49,035 bases of DNA from Gammaproteobacteria bacterium (GCA_024280395.1 JAJRQG010000012.1:1-49035); one strand, 5' to 3'; positions 1 to 8,072 are shown, numbered from the stretch's first letter. Notes: generated by a model from the sequence alone, not told the origin. A program made the numbers and translations.

Positions 1-214
1 CATCCCATTCATTCAAACCGGTTCCTGTCCCATTATAAATTAGACCATTTTTGGCTTGAGCCAGCCACCAGTTTTGATTACCACCTTGGTGCATAAAAGA
101 GTCATATGTTTCTGTAACGGGCAAGCCAATTTCAGCATAATCTGTTGCAGAGAATGCCGGCATTGACATCAATAGATATAGTACTAGATATTTGATGATA
201 TTAAAATTTCTCAG
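1..214 (-). CDS. 5' part of an exported protein of unknown function, runs off the left edge
   Basis: The minus strand is open from the window edge to about 214. It encodes a signal-peptide-like stretch (IIKYLVLYLLMSMPAFSA) followed by a mature start TDYAEIGLPVTETYDSF and an aromatic segment near NQNWWLAQAKNGLIYNG. That pattern, a Trp-rich strand then NGL and a Tyr, resembles the beta-propeller blades of ligand-binding sensor proteins, but too little is present to be sure. No ATG precedes the signal peptide. The only ATGs, at 169 and 163, would delete most of it, and a CTG at 214 would give a complete signal peptide (MRNFNIIKYL...). The start is therefore uncertain. It is separated from the nuclease gene upstream by a terminator. 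Confidence 0.5.
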   Translation of the reverse strand, partial: MRNFNIIKYLVLYLLMSMPAFSATDYAEIGLPVTETYDSFMHQGGNQNWWLAQAKNGLIYNGTGTGLNEWD

Positions 215-261
215 GGTTTTTAATATTGTACTATTTTTTGGACTGGCTAAATATCCTTTTC

Positions 262-297
262 AAAAAAAAGCCCATAATTATTTCTATCATGGGCTTT
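262..297 (-). terminator. Rho-independent terminator after the nuclease gene
   Basis: A 9-bp perfect stem (AAAGCCCAT at 267-275 with ATGGGCTTT at 289-297) is followed on the minus strand by an eight-base T run. It lies about 40 bases past the stop codon of the nuclease gene and should end its transcript. Confidence 0.85.
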
Positions 298-337
298 AAT
301 TTAACTATAATATTGTGTTGAATTAGTCCATTAAGAC

Positions 338-2596
338 TTATTCAAAACCATTCTTAAACATAGCATCAAATACACAACTGTTCTGAAAAATACAAGCCAC
401 CCATTCTGGATGATCGATAAATGGATTGCGGTTTGTTTGATAGGAAAAAACCACTTCATTGCGTTGTCGTTCTATGTCATCAACAGGGTCATCTATATGC
501 CATTGTAATAAAGTACTGAGCTTACCCATGTATGCAGGAGATCCCGCGGTACCTTGAATCAAACTTACGTTGTCAGTTAAAATTAAATCCGGTTCAGTTG
601 TACCAGTAGAGTCAACCTCTCCAAGTCCTTCGTAACGCACATCCATATAGAACATGGCTCTTGCAACATCGCCTTTTCTGAAATTCCAAGCTTCAAAAAC
701 TGTATTGTTTGTCCAGTTTGAATTACCAGGATAAGTACTACCAGTATTGCCACCTTCTGTTGCACCATCACCATCACCATCGTACTGAGTTGTTTGTAGT
801 GATGCATTTGTACAGGTGTTATCTATACTGGGGTTGCAATTATCATAATATTTATTTCCACGACTTGAATTATACCCTGCATCTGACATCATTAAGTGAT
901 GTGCATCTGTTCTTGGTGCATTATTGGTTGGATTTGAGAATCCCAAAGATTTTGGCCATGTATGTTCACGATTATAAGATTGCTGCCCACCACCATTATA
1001 GGTGTAGGAAATATTTCTATAAACCATCCAGACTTTCTCAGCTACCATGTTATTTAAATCTACAGCTGTGTTGTGGTCTTCATCTGCAAAAGACAGTATA
1101 TCCCATGTATCTGTTGTCCCACCAGAATAAGGGAAAGAGACATGACCTTTAATAATATCATGCAAAGTTGTTCTTAAAGTTATAGGGGTTGAAGGATCTG
1201 CATTAATATAATAAGGAAGGACAGGACAAGTATTGTTAATCGATCCTGCAGTTGGGGTTACTTGCATATAGGTTGAAGTATTCAACACTCCACCTGCTCC
1301 ATTTGAACAACGTGCATTGGATTCAGTGGCAACGGCAGAATTTCCATCTTCGTTGACTTGAGGTTCTCCACCATTGAGTAAAGCCAATAACCCACCATCA
1401 TCAGGTGTGCCCATGTGATAAACCATGGCATCGATAATTTCACCGACAAAATCCACATCATTGATGCTATCGCCATTGTTAAAATTGCTGATATTTTTAA
1501 AATAAATCGCCACAGCACTGGCATCATCATTGAGGTTGCCACCTAAGGCTAGGTCAGGTGTAAGGCCTGCGGAGTCACTGATTAAAAAATAACCATTGCC
1601 ATCCATTGTATTTCCTGATAAATCAACAGTCCTATAAATTGTATCATCGCTGCCCTGATAGAAAACCAAAGTTACATCATTTAAACTGGCACCAATTGTG
1701 CCATACAATTCAATAAAATCAGCTGAGCCAATGGCATCTACTTCATTGATTATAATATTTGGAGCCACGGGAGGAGGAGGCGTACCTGCAGCATTAGGAG
1801 AAGGCATGCCTTCATAAAAGGTTAAATTCAAATTTTCAGAGGTTTCATCACTGCCATTGATTCCATTGCCGCCAGTTTGAGTTTCAATGCCTTCATTTAA
1901 GGATTCATCTCTTTGCCAAGTCATGCCAGCAGCATGAGCAATGGCAGAAATAACGGCTTGACTGCCAATTCCTATATCATTTTGATAAGTGCTGGTTAAT
2001 GCGTCGCCATCAGGACCATCAATTGCAATACCTGTTTTGTCAATGGCTTCATTTTTATCTCCCCATAGGACATAATCTAGATCTTGTACAAGGTCAGTTA
2101 TTCCATCCCATGAATAGAGAACAGCAACTTCACCACCTGATAATCCCCCTTGACCACCGATCGAACCTGCAACTGCTTCCAGCATATCAGGAATGGCATC
2201 AGGTGAAGCTGGTACCTCTTCATAAAGCTCATAAGTTGGATCTTCTCCATAAGTTGTATTGAAGTTGGTAGACCCATTTAAAGCTATAGTTTGATATTCA
2301 CCGGGACTGATCATGGCTCCATTGGGAAATCGTGCATGGAAATCAGCAAAACCACCGCCACCACCGCCACCTAAAACAATTTGATAGTAATACGTTCCAG
2401 CACCACCTGCAAAGGTGGCATCGGTTAAATAAACATTGGTTAAATCAACCGTGGTCGCTCCACTGTTGTGAATTTCAATAAACTCACCGAGCGTTGGCGT
2501 AACAGCAATTTCGGTAATCAACAAGTCTGAAACATCGGATAATGCAATGTTAGACACTAAAAGTGTAACAATTGTAAAGGCAATAATTTTTTTCAT
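338..2596 (-). CDS. Secreted endonuclease I-family nuclease with two lamin-tail-like domains
   Basis: This 752-residue protein has a signal peptide (about residues 1-20). Residues 24-60 (LLITEIAVTPTLGEFIEIHN) and 280-345 (IIINEVDAIGSADFIELYG) each look like the first strands of a lamin-tail domain, an immunoglobulin-like fold common in bacterial extracellular nucleases. The catalytic part spans about 460-735. It carries NREHTWPKS (542-550, with the presumed general-base His545), DAHHLMMSD (564-572) and NSSRGNKYYDNC, the pattern of the beta-beta-alpha-metal endonuclease I family (E. coli EndA, Vibrio Vvn). A poly-Gly run sits near residue 76. The protein ends in FDAMFKNGFE, a tail shared with other exported proteins here. 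It probably degrades DNA or RNA outside the cell for nutrients or matrix remodelling. Family assignment is firm; the role is inferred. Confidence 0.9.
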   Translation of the reverse strand: MKKIIAFTIVTLLVSNIALSDVSDLLITEIAVTPTLGEFIEIHNSGATTVDLTNVYLTDATFAGGAGTYYYQIVLGGGGGGGFADFHARFPNGAMISPGEYQTIALNGSTNFNTTYGEDPTYELYEEVPASPDAIPDMLEAVAGSIGGQGGLSGGEVAVLYSWDGITDLVQDLDYVLWGDKNEAIDKTGIAIDGPDGDALTSTYQNDIGIGSQAVISAIAHAAGMTWQRDESLNEGIETQTGGNGINGSDETSENLNLTFYEGMPSPNAAGTPPPPVAPNIIINEVDAIGSADFIELYGTIGASLNDVTLVFYQGSDDTIYRTVDLSGNTMDGNGYFLISDSAGLTPDLALGGNLNDDASAVAIYFKNISNFNNGDSINDVDFVGEIIDAMVYHMGTPDDGGLLALLNGGEPQVNEDGNSAVATESNARCSNGAGGVLNTSTYMQVTPTAGSINNTCPVLPYYINADPSTPITLRTTLHDIIKGHVSFPYSGGTTDTWDILSFADEDHNTAVDLNNMVAEKVWMVYRNISYTYNGGGQQSYNREHTWPKSLGFSNPTNNAPRTDAHHLMMSDAGYNSSRGNKYYDNCNPSIDNTCTNASLQTTQYDGDGDGATEGGNTGSTYPGNSNWTNNTVFEAWNFRKGDVARAMFYMDVRYEGLGEVDSTGTTEPDLILTDNVSLIQGTAGSPAYMGKLSTLLQWHIDDPVDDIERQRNEVVFSYQTNRNPFIDHPEWVACIFQNSCVFDAMFKNGFE

Positions 2597-2678
2597 AATA
2601 AACCTGGAAAATGATGGGGTGATTATATTACTCGAAATTTATGACAATTTCATTAAATTTATGGATTTGAATATTGCT

Positions 2679-2718
2679 AAAAAGAAAAAAGGCGTTATTA
2701 GCAATGTCCAATAACGCC
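2679..2718 (-). terminator. Rho-independent terminator after the doxX-like gene
   Basis: GGCGTTATT (2691-2699) pairs perfectly with AATAACGCC (2710-2718). On the minus strand the stem is followed by a T-rich stretch, 26 bases past the stop codon of the DoxX gene. Confidence 0.85.
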
Positions 2719-2744
2719 CTTTGTGCTTTTAATTTAAGGTGTTT

Positions 2745-3422
2745 TTATGCTTGCGGAGTCATCAGCTTATTTGCAATTAATGCAAGTAGTCCAGCAATAG
2801 CTAGACCACCACCAAAATATGGCATAACAAAAGTTAAAGGAACTCCGACAGCTAAGAGCGCTAAACCCCACATACCCAAATCTGAATTTTGTGCATCACT
2901 GTCTGTATAATGAGTCAGTTTAGCCAATAAATTATCTAAACTAAATTTTCCTGCACCGCCAAATAACAGTGGCATCAACATAATGACATACAACAAAGGC
3001 AATTTATAATTTCCAGCACCATTGTTAGAAATAGAATAACCTTCCCACAGTTGACTTAAACTGCTATAACTTTCAGGCCAGTGTACTGCTGCTGTTGCAA
3101 CAACGGTAATAATAATAAGTGAAACAGCCGCAAAACGAGTAAATAAACCAAATAATATCAGAAAAGCACCAAGCATTTCTCCCCACATTGCCATACTCCA
3201 ACTAAAGTCAGCACTGATTGAATTAAAAGGAAATGGGAATGAATCATGAATTGATGCAAACCAGTTGCCTTCAGATCCACCATCATATTTCATTTTACCT
3301 GCTTCCCAAAACTCCCAAAAGATAATGAGCCTTAAAAATATTTGTGGAAGAAAAGTACCAGCAGCATTGAGTCGTGTGACTAGCGCCTGCCAAAATGTTT
3401 TACTGCTATTGACTATGTTCAT
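2745..3422 (-). CDS. DoxX-family integral membrane protein
   Basis: This 225-residue protein has about five hydrophobic segments (roughly 22-38, 80-112, 141-156, 183-198 and 203-217). The N-terminal pattern LPQIFLRLIIFWEFWEAGKMKYDG is typical of the DoxX family, whose members often sit in redox or metal-stress loci. It lies 134 bp downstream of, and co-directional with, the EGKCG repeat peptide. DoxX proteins accompany EGKCG-type precursors in Hvf/bufferin loci, so a membrane role in peptide maturation, export or electron supply is plausible. A terminator between the two genes means that either readthrough or a separate promoter is needed. Membership of the family is secure; the functional link is inference. 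Confidence 0.85.
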   Translation of the reverse strand: MNIVNSSKTFWQALVTRLNAAGTFLPQIFLRLIIFWEFWEAGKMKYDGGSEGNWFASIHDSFPFPFNSISADFSWSMAMWGEMLGAFLILFGLFTRFAAVSLIIITVVATAAVHWPESYSSLSQLWEGYSISNNGAGNYKLPLLYVIMLMPLLFGGAGKFSLDNLLAKLTHYTDSDAQNSDLGMWGLALLAVGVPLTFVMPYFGGGLAIAGLLALIANKLMTPQA

Positions 3423-3501
3423 TAAATGTTCTCTCGTGTTGTTTTATTGAATTAACTAATAAGACCCAAATTATAATAGGTCATTGCATTTATTTTAAAC
3501 A

Positions 3502-3533
3502 AAAAAAAGACATCATAGTTGATGTCTTTTTTT
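3502..3533. terminator. Terminator hairpin between the repeat-peptide gene and doxX
   Basis: A-rich AAAAAGACATC pairs with GATGTCTTTTT around a six-base loop (3515-3520). The stem is flanked by A and T runs on both sides, so it could act in either direction. It lies 24 bases past the stop codon of the EGKCG peptide gene. Confidence 0.8.
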
Positions 3534-3556
3534 ATTCACTGAATTCAGTCTATGGA

Positions 3557-4093
3557 CTAACCACATTTTTTCTCAGCTTTTTTGTCACCACATTTCTTGT
3601 CGGCTTTCTTATCGCCACATTTCTTGTCAGCTTTCTTGTCGCCACATTTCTTATCGGCTTTTTTATCGCCACATTTGCCTTCACCACATTTCTTTCCAGC
3701 TGCTTTCTTGTCACCGCATTTGCCTTCGCCACATTTCTTTCCAGCCGCTTTCTTGTCGCCGCATTTGCCTTCACCGCATTTTTTGCCAGCTGCTTTCTTG
3801 TCGCCACATTTACCTTCACCGCATTTTTTGCCAGCCGCTTTCTTGTCGCCACATTTACCTTCACCGCATTTTTTGCCAGCCGCTTTCTTGTCGCCACATT
3901 TCTTTTCAGCTTTCTTATCGCCGCATTTGCCTTCGCCACATTTCTTATCACCACCTTTTGTTGCATGAACAGAAGTATCGGCATCAACTTGTGCAAAAGG
4001 ACTGTTTGATGCGTTGGCTGTAGAAACGAAGCTAAAAACAGCAAAAATTAATGCTGCAAAAGTTACAAATGTTAATCTAGATTGAGTTTTCAT
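3557..4093 (-). CDS. Exported Cys/Gly/Lys-rich EGKCG-repeat peptide, HvfA-like RiPP precursor candidate
   Basis: This 178-residue protein has a clear signal peptide (1-28, cut after STANA), a short linker, and then an almost pure repeat of D, K, A, G, C and E. Residues 68-142 are five exact copies of DKKAAGKKCGEGKCG, and residues 143-178 are four copies of a nine-residue unit (DKKADKKCG, the last with AE). I count six EGKCG motifs and 17 cysteines. EGKCG is the motif whose cysteine is modified by multinuclear non-haem iron oxidases (DUF692) in HvfA/bufferin-type copper-binding peptides. The next gene encodes DoxX, a usual partner. No DUF692 or DUF2063-type gene is in the window. A good Shine-Dalgarno (GAGAGGAAAA) precedes the start. 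Reading frame choice is firm because only this frame has a signal peptide; the chemistry is inference. Confidence 0.8.
   Translation of the reverse strand: MKTQSRLTFVTFAALIFAVFSFVSTANASNSPFAQVDADTSVHATKGGDKKCGEGKCGDKKAEKKCGDKKAAGKKCGEGKCGDKKAAGKKCGEGKCGDKKAAGKKCGEGKCGDKKAAGKKCGEGKCGDKKAAGKKCGEGKCGDKKADKKCGDKKADKKCGDKKADKKCGDKKAEKKCG
3560..3892 (-). repeat. In-frame tandem repeats inside the EGKCG peptide gene
   Basis: Positions 3668-3892 hold five 45-bp units, each encoding the same 15 residues. Positions 3560-3667 hold four 27-bp units encoding nine residues. Synonymous third-position differences between units show the amino-acid repeat is conserved beyond recent duplication. Both unit lengths are multiples of three, so copy-number change would keep the frame. 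Confidence 0.9.
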
Positions 4094-4189
4094 ACGTTTT
4101 CCTCTCTTAAATATTTATAAAAAAAATAATATGTTAATATATTATTGAAAGCCATCATACCTTGTTTTATCTAAAATTATTCACAAAAG

Positions 4190-4206
4190 TTTAAAAATTT
4201 TAAACA
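4190..4206. promoter_or_regulatory. AT-rich palindrome between the divergent repeat-peptide and trpD genes
   Basis: GTTTAAAAATTTTAAAC is a perfect 17-base palindrome, about 97 bases upstream of the repeat-peptide start and 131 upstream of trpD. It could be an operator for either gene. AT richness makes chance formation easier, so support is modest. Confidence 0.3.
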
Positions 4207-4282
4207 AATTTAATATTCAACTTAGGAAACAAAGACCACAGTAATGAATTAATATTTCAGATTTAATCATTATTATTTAGCT

Positions 4283-4288
4283 ATAATT
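4283..4288 (+). promoter_or_regulatory. Possible -10 element of the trp operon
   Basis: A consensus TATAAT lies 49 bases before the trpD start. I see no convincing -35 hexamer at the usual distance, so this is only a candidate promoter. Confidence 0.3.
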
Positions 4289-4336
4289 AGTATTATCGCT
4301 AAAATATAGAGCACACTTAACATTTAAAAAATACTT

Positions 4337-5353
4337 ATGTCAGCAATTCAACAAGCCCTTAGCATACTCGGCGAAAAGCTATCACTACCCATTGGGTTAA
4401 TGAGCAAAGTGATGAATCAAATCATGGACGGCGATGCAACTCAAGCACAAATTGGTGCTTTATTGATGGCATCAAAGATTAATGGTGACACTGTCCAAAC
4501 CATTACAGAAGCAGCCAAGGTGATGCGTGACCGAGCTTCAAAGGTTAAAGTAGAAGGCGATTTTGTTATTGATACCTGCGGTACGGGTGGAGATGGCATT
4601 GGTTTATTTAATGTTTCAACCGGAGCCGCCATTATCGCAGCAGCAGCAGGCTGCAATGTTGCAAAACACGGCAATCGTTCGGTTTCAAGCACTACTGGCT
4701 CAGCAGATGTTCTTGAAGCTGCTGGATTAAATTTAAATTTAACCGTTAAACAAATAGAAAATTGTATTGATCAATGTGGTATCGGTTTTTTGTTTGCACC
4801 AGCCCACCATGCTGCAACCCGTCATGCAGTTGCTCCCCGAAAAGAAATAGGTTTGCGAACATTCTTTAATCTTTTAGGTCCACTGACCAATCCTGCAGAT
4901 GCACCCAATCAAATTATGGGTGTCTTTGCCAAAGATTGGATGCATAAAACAGCAGAAGTATTGAAAGAATTGGGATCACGGCATGTGATGGTGGTTTTTT
5001 CTGAAGATGGCATGGATGAAATTTCTATCTCTGCTCCTACGTTTGTTTGTGAACTTAAAGCCGGTAAAATTTCAGAATATACTATCCAACCTGAAGACTT
5101 TGGCGTTAAAACACAATCTTGTGAAAGTTTGATTGTCAAAAGTGCCGAAGAAAGCTTGGCTTTAATCAATCAAGCGTTCGCCACAGGAAAAGGAGTAGCT
5201 GCGGATATATTGGCACTCAATGCAGGTGCCGCAATTTATGTTTCAGGTAAAGTTAATAGCATGCAAGAAGGTGTTAAGTTAGCACAAGGTGTATTACAAT
5301 CGGGTTTAGTAGAAAATAAATTTAAACAATTAATTGAGTTAACAAATGTCTGA
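4337..5353 (+). CDS. trpD: Anthranilate phosphoribosyltransferase
   Basis: TrpD joins anthranilate to phosphoribosyl pyrophosphate in tryptophan synthesis. The 338 residues match the family length. The PRPP-binding motif GTGGDG, the KHGNRSVSSTTGSADVLEAAG stretch and the anthranilate-site segment HHAATRHAVAPRKEIGLRT are all visible. It heads a compact operon: its stop codon overlaps the trpC start by eight bases (ATGTCTGA). No trpE or trpG lies upstream in this window; the neighbouring gene is the divergent repeat-peptide gene. No leader peptide with Trp codons is apparent before it. Confidence 0.96.
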   Translation: MSAIQQALSILGEKLSLPIGLMSKVMNQIMDGDATQAQIGALLMASKINGDTVQTITEAAKVMRDRASKVKVEGDFVIDTCGTGGDGIGLFNVSTGAAIIAAAAGCNVAKHGNRSVSSTTGSADVLEAAGLNLNLTVKQIENCIDQCGIGFLFAPAHHAATRHAVAPRKEIGLRTFFNLLGPLTNPADAPNQIMGVFAKDWMHKTAEVLKELGSRHVMVVFSEDGMDEISISAPTFVCELKAGKISEYTIQPEDFGVKTQSCESLIVKSAEESLALINQAFATGKGVAADILALNAGAAIYVSGKVNSMQEGVKLAQGVLQSGLVENKFKQLIELTNV

Positions 5354-6137
5354 TATATTAACCAAAATCCTCAACACCAAACTTGAGGAAATTAAACTTG
5401 GCAACCAACAACAGTGTTTAGAAGATTTAATTGCATGTACGCAAGATTTGCCCGCTTGTCGAGATTTTTACCAAGCTATTCAAAATAAAATTGATGACAA
5501 ACAAACAGCGGTTATTGCTGAGGTCAAAAAAGCCTCTCCATCAAAAGGATTAATAGCGAAAAACTTTGACCCTGTGGTTGCAGCCCAATCTTACGAAAAA
5601 GCAGGAGCTGCGTGTTTATCGGTATTAACCGACGAACAGTATTTCCAAGGACACAATGATTATTTAAAGCAAGCCCGTTCTGCAGTGAATATTCCTGTAT
5701 TGAGAAAAGATTTCATCATAGGTGCTTGGCAAGTTTATCAATCACGTCAGCTGGGAGCTGATTGTATTTTATTGATCGTTGCTGCTTTGGCTGATCCTGC
5801 CTTGTATGAACTAACGGTATTGGCTCAGGATTTAGGCATGGAAGTTTTAATGGAAGTACACGATGAACAAGAATTACAACGGGCTTTAAACACCCCTGCT
5901 CGCTTGATCGGTATCAATAACCGAAATTTGCGAACATTTGTAACCGATTTAAATACGTCAGTGGTGTTATCCAAAGGAGTGCCCAATGATAGAATTGTTA
6001 TCAGTGAAAGTGGTATTCACAGTTCCGACAACATCAAGATGCTACAAGATCAAGGCATACAAACTTTTCTAATTGGTGAAGCATTTATGCGAAAAGACAA
6101 TCCTGGTGCTGAACTATCTAGGTTTCTAATGTGCTAA
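5346..6137 (+). CDS. trpC: Indole-3-glycerol phosphate synthase
   Basis: This 263-residue TIM-barrel enzyme closes the indole ring of carboxyphenylaminodeoxyribulose phosphate. Family signatures are AEVKKASPSKG (catalytic lysine strand), VLRKDFIIGAWQVYQSR, LMEVHDEQEL, GINNRNLRTF and ISESGIHS. It is the stand-alone form, not fused to TrpF as in E. coli. It overlaps trpD at its start and the YihY-like gene at its end, so the three are translated as a coupled unit. Confidence 0.96.
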   Translation: MSDILTKILNTKLEEIKLGNQQQCLEDLIACTQDLPACRDFYQAIQNKIDDKQTAVIAEVKKASPSKGLIAKNFDPVVAAQSYEKAGAACLSVLTDEQYFQGHNDYLKQARSAVNIPVLRKDFIIGAWQVYQSRQLGADCILLIVAALADPALYELTVLAQDLGMEVLMEVHDEQELQRALNTPARLIGINNRNLRTFVTDLNTSVVLSKGVPNDRIVISESGIHSSDNIKMLQDQGIQTFLIGEAFMRKDNPGAELSRFLMC

Positions 6138-7351
6138 AACAAAGAATCGACACGTTTAGGCGGTTTATCAAAGAGGTCGGCAACCAATTTGTAGAAAACG
6201 AGACAGCACTGTCTGCATCCTCCTTGGCCTATACTACCCTGTTATCACTTGTTCCTTTCATGACTGTTTTGGTCACAATTTTTGCTGCCTTTCCCCAATT
6301 CGGAAATGTCAGCGATCAAATACAAGACTTTGTCTTTTCAAATTTTGTTCCTACTGCAGGTGAAGTGGTACAAGAATACATCAACGGTTTTGTTGATAAA
6401 TCACGCAATCTGAAACTCAGCATGTCACTGTTCGTATTTGTTACTTCCATTATGATGATGTACACCATGGAAAAAGCCCTAAACCGCATCTGGGATTCCA
6501 AACCATCCGGCAATGTTATTAAAAAAATACTGGTTTATTGGACCGTACTAACCATGGGGCCACTATTGGTTGGCGGTGGATTGGCATTGACTTCATACAT
6601 GTTTAGCTACTCTGGTCTGGCTGGCATTAAAATATATTTATTGAAATTTCTACCTGTCATTGCTTCAACGGTGGGCTTTTTCTTAATTTATTTAATTGTC
6701 CCCAATCGAAAAGTTAGTTGGAAATCAGCTTTAATTGGCGCATTGGTCGGAGCAATCTTATTTGAGATGGCAAAACGGGGATTTGCCTGGTACATCACTA
6801 CTTTTCCAAGTTATCAGCGTGTTTATGGTACTTTAGCTACCATACCCATATTCTTATTCTGGGTGTACTTATCATGGAATATCATTTTATTAGGTGGCAC
6901 TATTGCTGCCACTCTTGAAACCTCTCGTTGGAGAGGTCATGTTCAATCTTATAGTGGTAATCACAGATTTTTAGTGGTTATGGATGTTCTCTACCAATTG
7001 TGGCATGCGAGTAAAAAAGGCAAAACCATAACCTTACATGAAATTTTCAACAGACTAGAAAATGTACCTGACAATGAACTGCATGAACAGTTGGACTGGC
7101 TAGAGGAGAATAATATTATTCAAATCAACCAAGACGGAGACTATGTGTTGCTTCGAGACTTAGACAGCATCAGTATTGGTAAACTTTATACAATGGGCCG
7201 TTTCAGCTTGCCAATGAACACAACAAATAATTTTGATTTTTTTGAACCATTTATTAAAGAAATCTGGTCTAAGATATTTCCTAATATGAAACAATCGGTA
7301 AAAACCGTATTTAAACAACTAGAAAAAACAGAGAACAACAATGAAAATTAA
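6131..7351 (+). CDS. YihY/virulence factor BrkB family membrane protein
   Basis: This 406-residue inner-membrane protein carries the YihY/BrkB core. The N-terminal signature ALSASSLAYTTLLSLVPFMTVL is followed by about six hydrophobic segments up to roughly residue 265, including the GTLATIPIFLFWVYLSWNIILLGG region. The family was once misnamed ribonuclease BN and its biochemical role is not settled. A cytoplasmic C-terminal extension of about 130 residues looks like a small winged-helix-like region (EIFNRLENVPDNELHEQLDWLEENNII). The gene overlaps trpC by seven bases and the following TlpA-like gene by eleven, so it is part of the trp operon, which is an unusual partner. Confidence 0.9.
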   Translation: MLKQRIDTFRRFIKEVGNQFVENETALSASSLAYTTLLSLVPFMTVLVTIFAAFPQFGNVSDQIQDFVFSNFVPTAGEVVQEYINGFVDKSRNLKLSMSLFVFVTSIMMMYTMEKALNRIWDSKPSGNVIKKILVYWTVLTMGPLLVGGGLALTSYMFSYSGLAGIKIYLLKFLPVIASTVGFFLIYLIVPNRKVSWKSALIGALVGAILFEMAKRGFAWYITTFPSYQRVYGTLATIPIFLFWVYLSWNIILLGGTIAATLETSRWRGHVQSYSGNHRFLVVMDVLYQLWHASKKGKTITLHEIFNRLENVPDNELHEQLDWLEENNIIQINQDGDYVLLRDLDSISIGKLYTMGRFSLPMNTTNNFDFFEPFIKEIWSKIFPNMKQSVKTVFKQLEKTENNNEN

Positions 7352-7883
7352 TATCATCTTAATACTACTGATAATTTTAAGCAGTTGTAGCCAAGAAAAC
7401 CAAGAAAGCCAAAGCAGCACCGACTCGACTGAATCAACTCAAGACCAAATAAACAAACTTCAAATTGCAGAAGAAAAAGGGTTTGATTTCAGTTATCCTG
7501 ACTTAGAAGGAAAGCAAGTAAAGTTATCAGACTATCGCGGTAAATGGGTTGTAGTAAACTTTTGGGCAACTTGGTGTCCACCTTGCCGCAAAGAAATACC
7601 TGATTTTGTTAAATTCAAATCCCTTTACAGTGATAAAATAGAAATTCTGGGCATCAACAATGAAGATGCTGACAATAGCGACATTCAAGATTTCGTTTTT
7701 GAATACGAAATCAATTATCCAGTGATGCGTGCTGATGTTTACAATCCCAGTGATTTTTCAAGAAAAAACACCATGGGATTACCAACAACTGTGATTTTCA
7801 ACCCTCAAGGTATTGAAGTAGCAAAACGAGTCGGACCCATGCACTTTGATGATTTGGTTGATATCATCAAACCTAACTCTTGA
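7341..7883 (+). CDS. TlpA-like lipoprotein thiol-disulfide oxidoreductase
   Basis: The 180-residue product has a lipoprotein signal with lipobox LSSC (lipidated Cys16), a Ser/Gln/Asp-rich linker to about residue 45, then a thioredoxin fold with the redox motif WATWCPPCRKE (Cys79 and Cys82). The cis-proline region is GLPTTVIF. It is probably anchored in a membrane facing the periplasm and reduces disulfides, for example in cytochrome c maturation, but no ccm gene is near. It is the last gene of the operon, overlapping the YihY-like gene by eleven bases. Confidence 0.92.
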   Translation: MKINIILILLIILSSCSQENQESQSSTDSTESTQDQINKLQIAEEKGFDFSYPDLEGKQVKLSDYRGKWVVVNFWATWCPPCRKEIPDFVKFKSLYSDKIEILGINNEDADNSDIQDFVFEYEINYPVMRADVYNPSDFSRKNTMGLPTTVIFNPQGIEVAKRVGPMHFDDLVDIIKPNS

Positions 7884-7910
7884 ATTTTATAGCTCAAAAT
7901 ATCAGTTGTT

Positions 7911-7947
7911 AACAATGTCAATGTTTATAGCTTATATTGACATTGTT
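7911..7947 (+). terminator. Hairpin downstream of the trp operon
   Basis: AACAATGTCAAT (7911-7922) pairs perfectly with ATTGACATTGTT (7936-7947). The T run comes only about 16 bases later, so this may be a weak terminator or a 3' stabilising hairpin. Confidence 0.5.
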
Positions 7948-8072
7948 CTAGGCTTTACCTGTTTTTTTAAATAAATTTATTTTTTTCAATTCAACGCTTG
8001 ACACGCTAGTTGTTTACATATAGTCATTTTTGAGTTAAAGTATAATATCAATTATAAATCGGGGGATTAAAA

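Noticed and set aside
709-1152. His- and Tyr-rich plus-strand frame inside the nuclease gene
   Set aside because: Antisense shadow with low-complexity composition and no family likeness.
2674-2910. Plus-strand frame with a signal-like start opposite doxX
   Set aside because: It spans the terminator and the reverse of a clear DoxX gene, with no ribosome site.
3550-4044. A long second minus-strand frame and a plus-strand Ser/Pro/His-rich frame over the EGKCG gene
   Set aside because: Both are shadows of the tandem repeats; only the 4093-3557 frame has a signal peptide and Shine-Dalgarno.
6131-7351. Ribonuclease BN
   Set aside because: The old RNase BN label for this membrane family was a misassignment; true RNase BN is an RNase Z-type enzyme.
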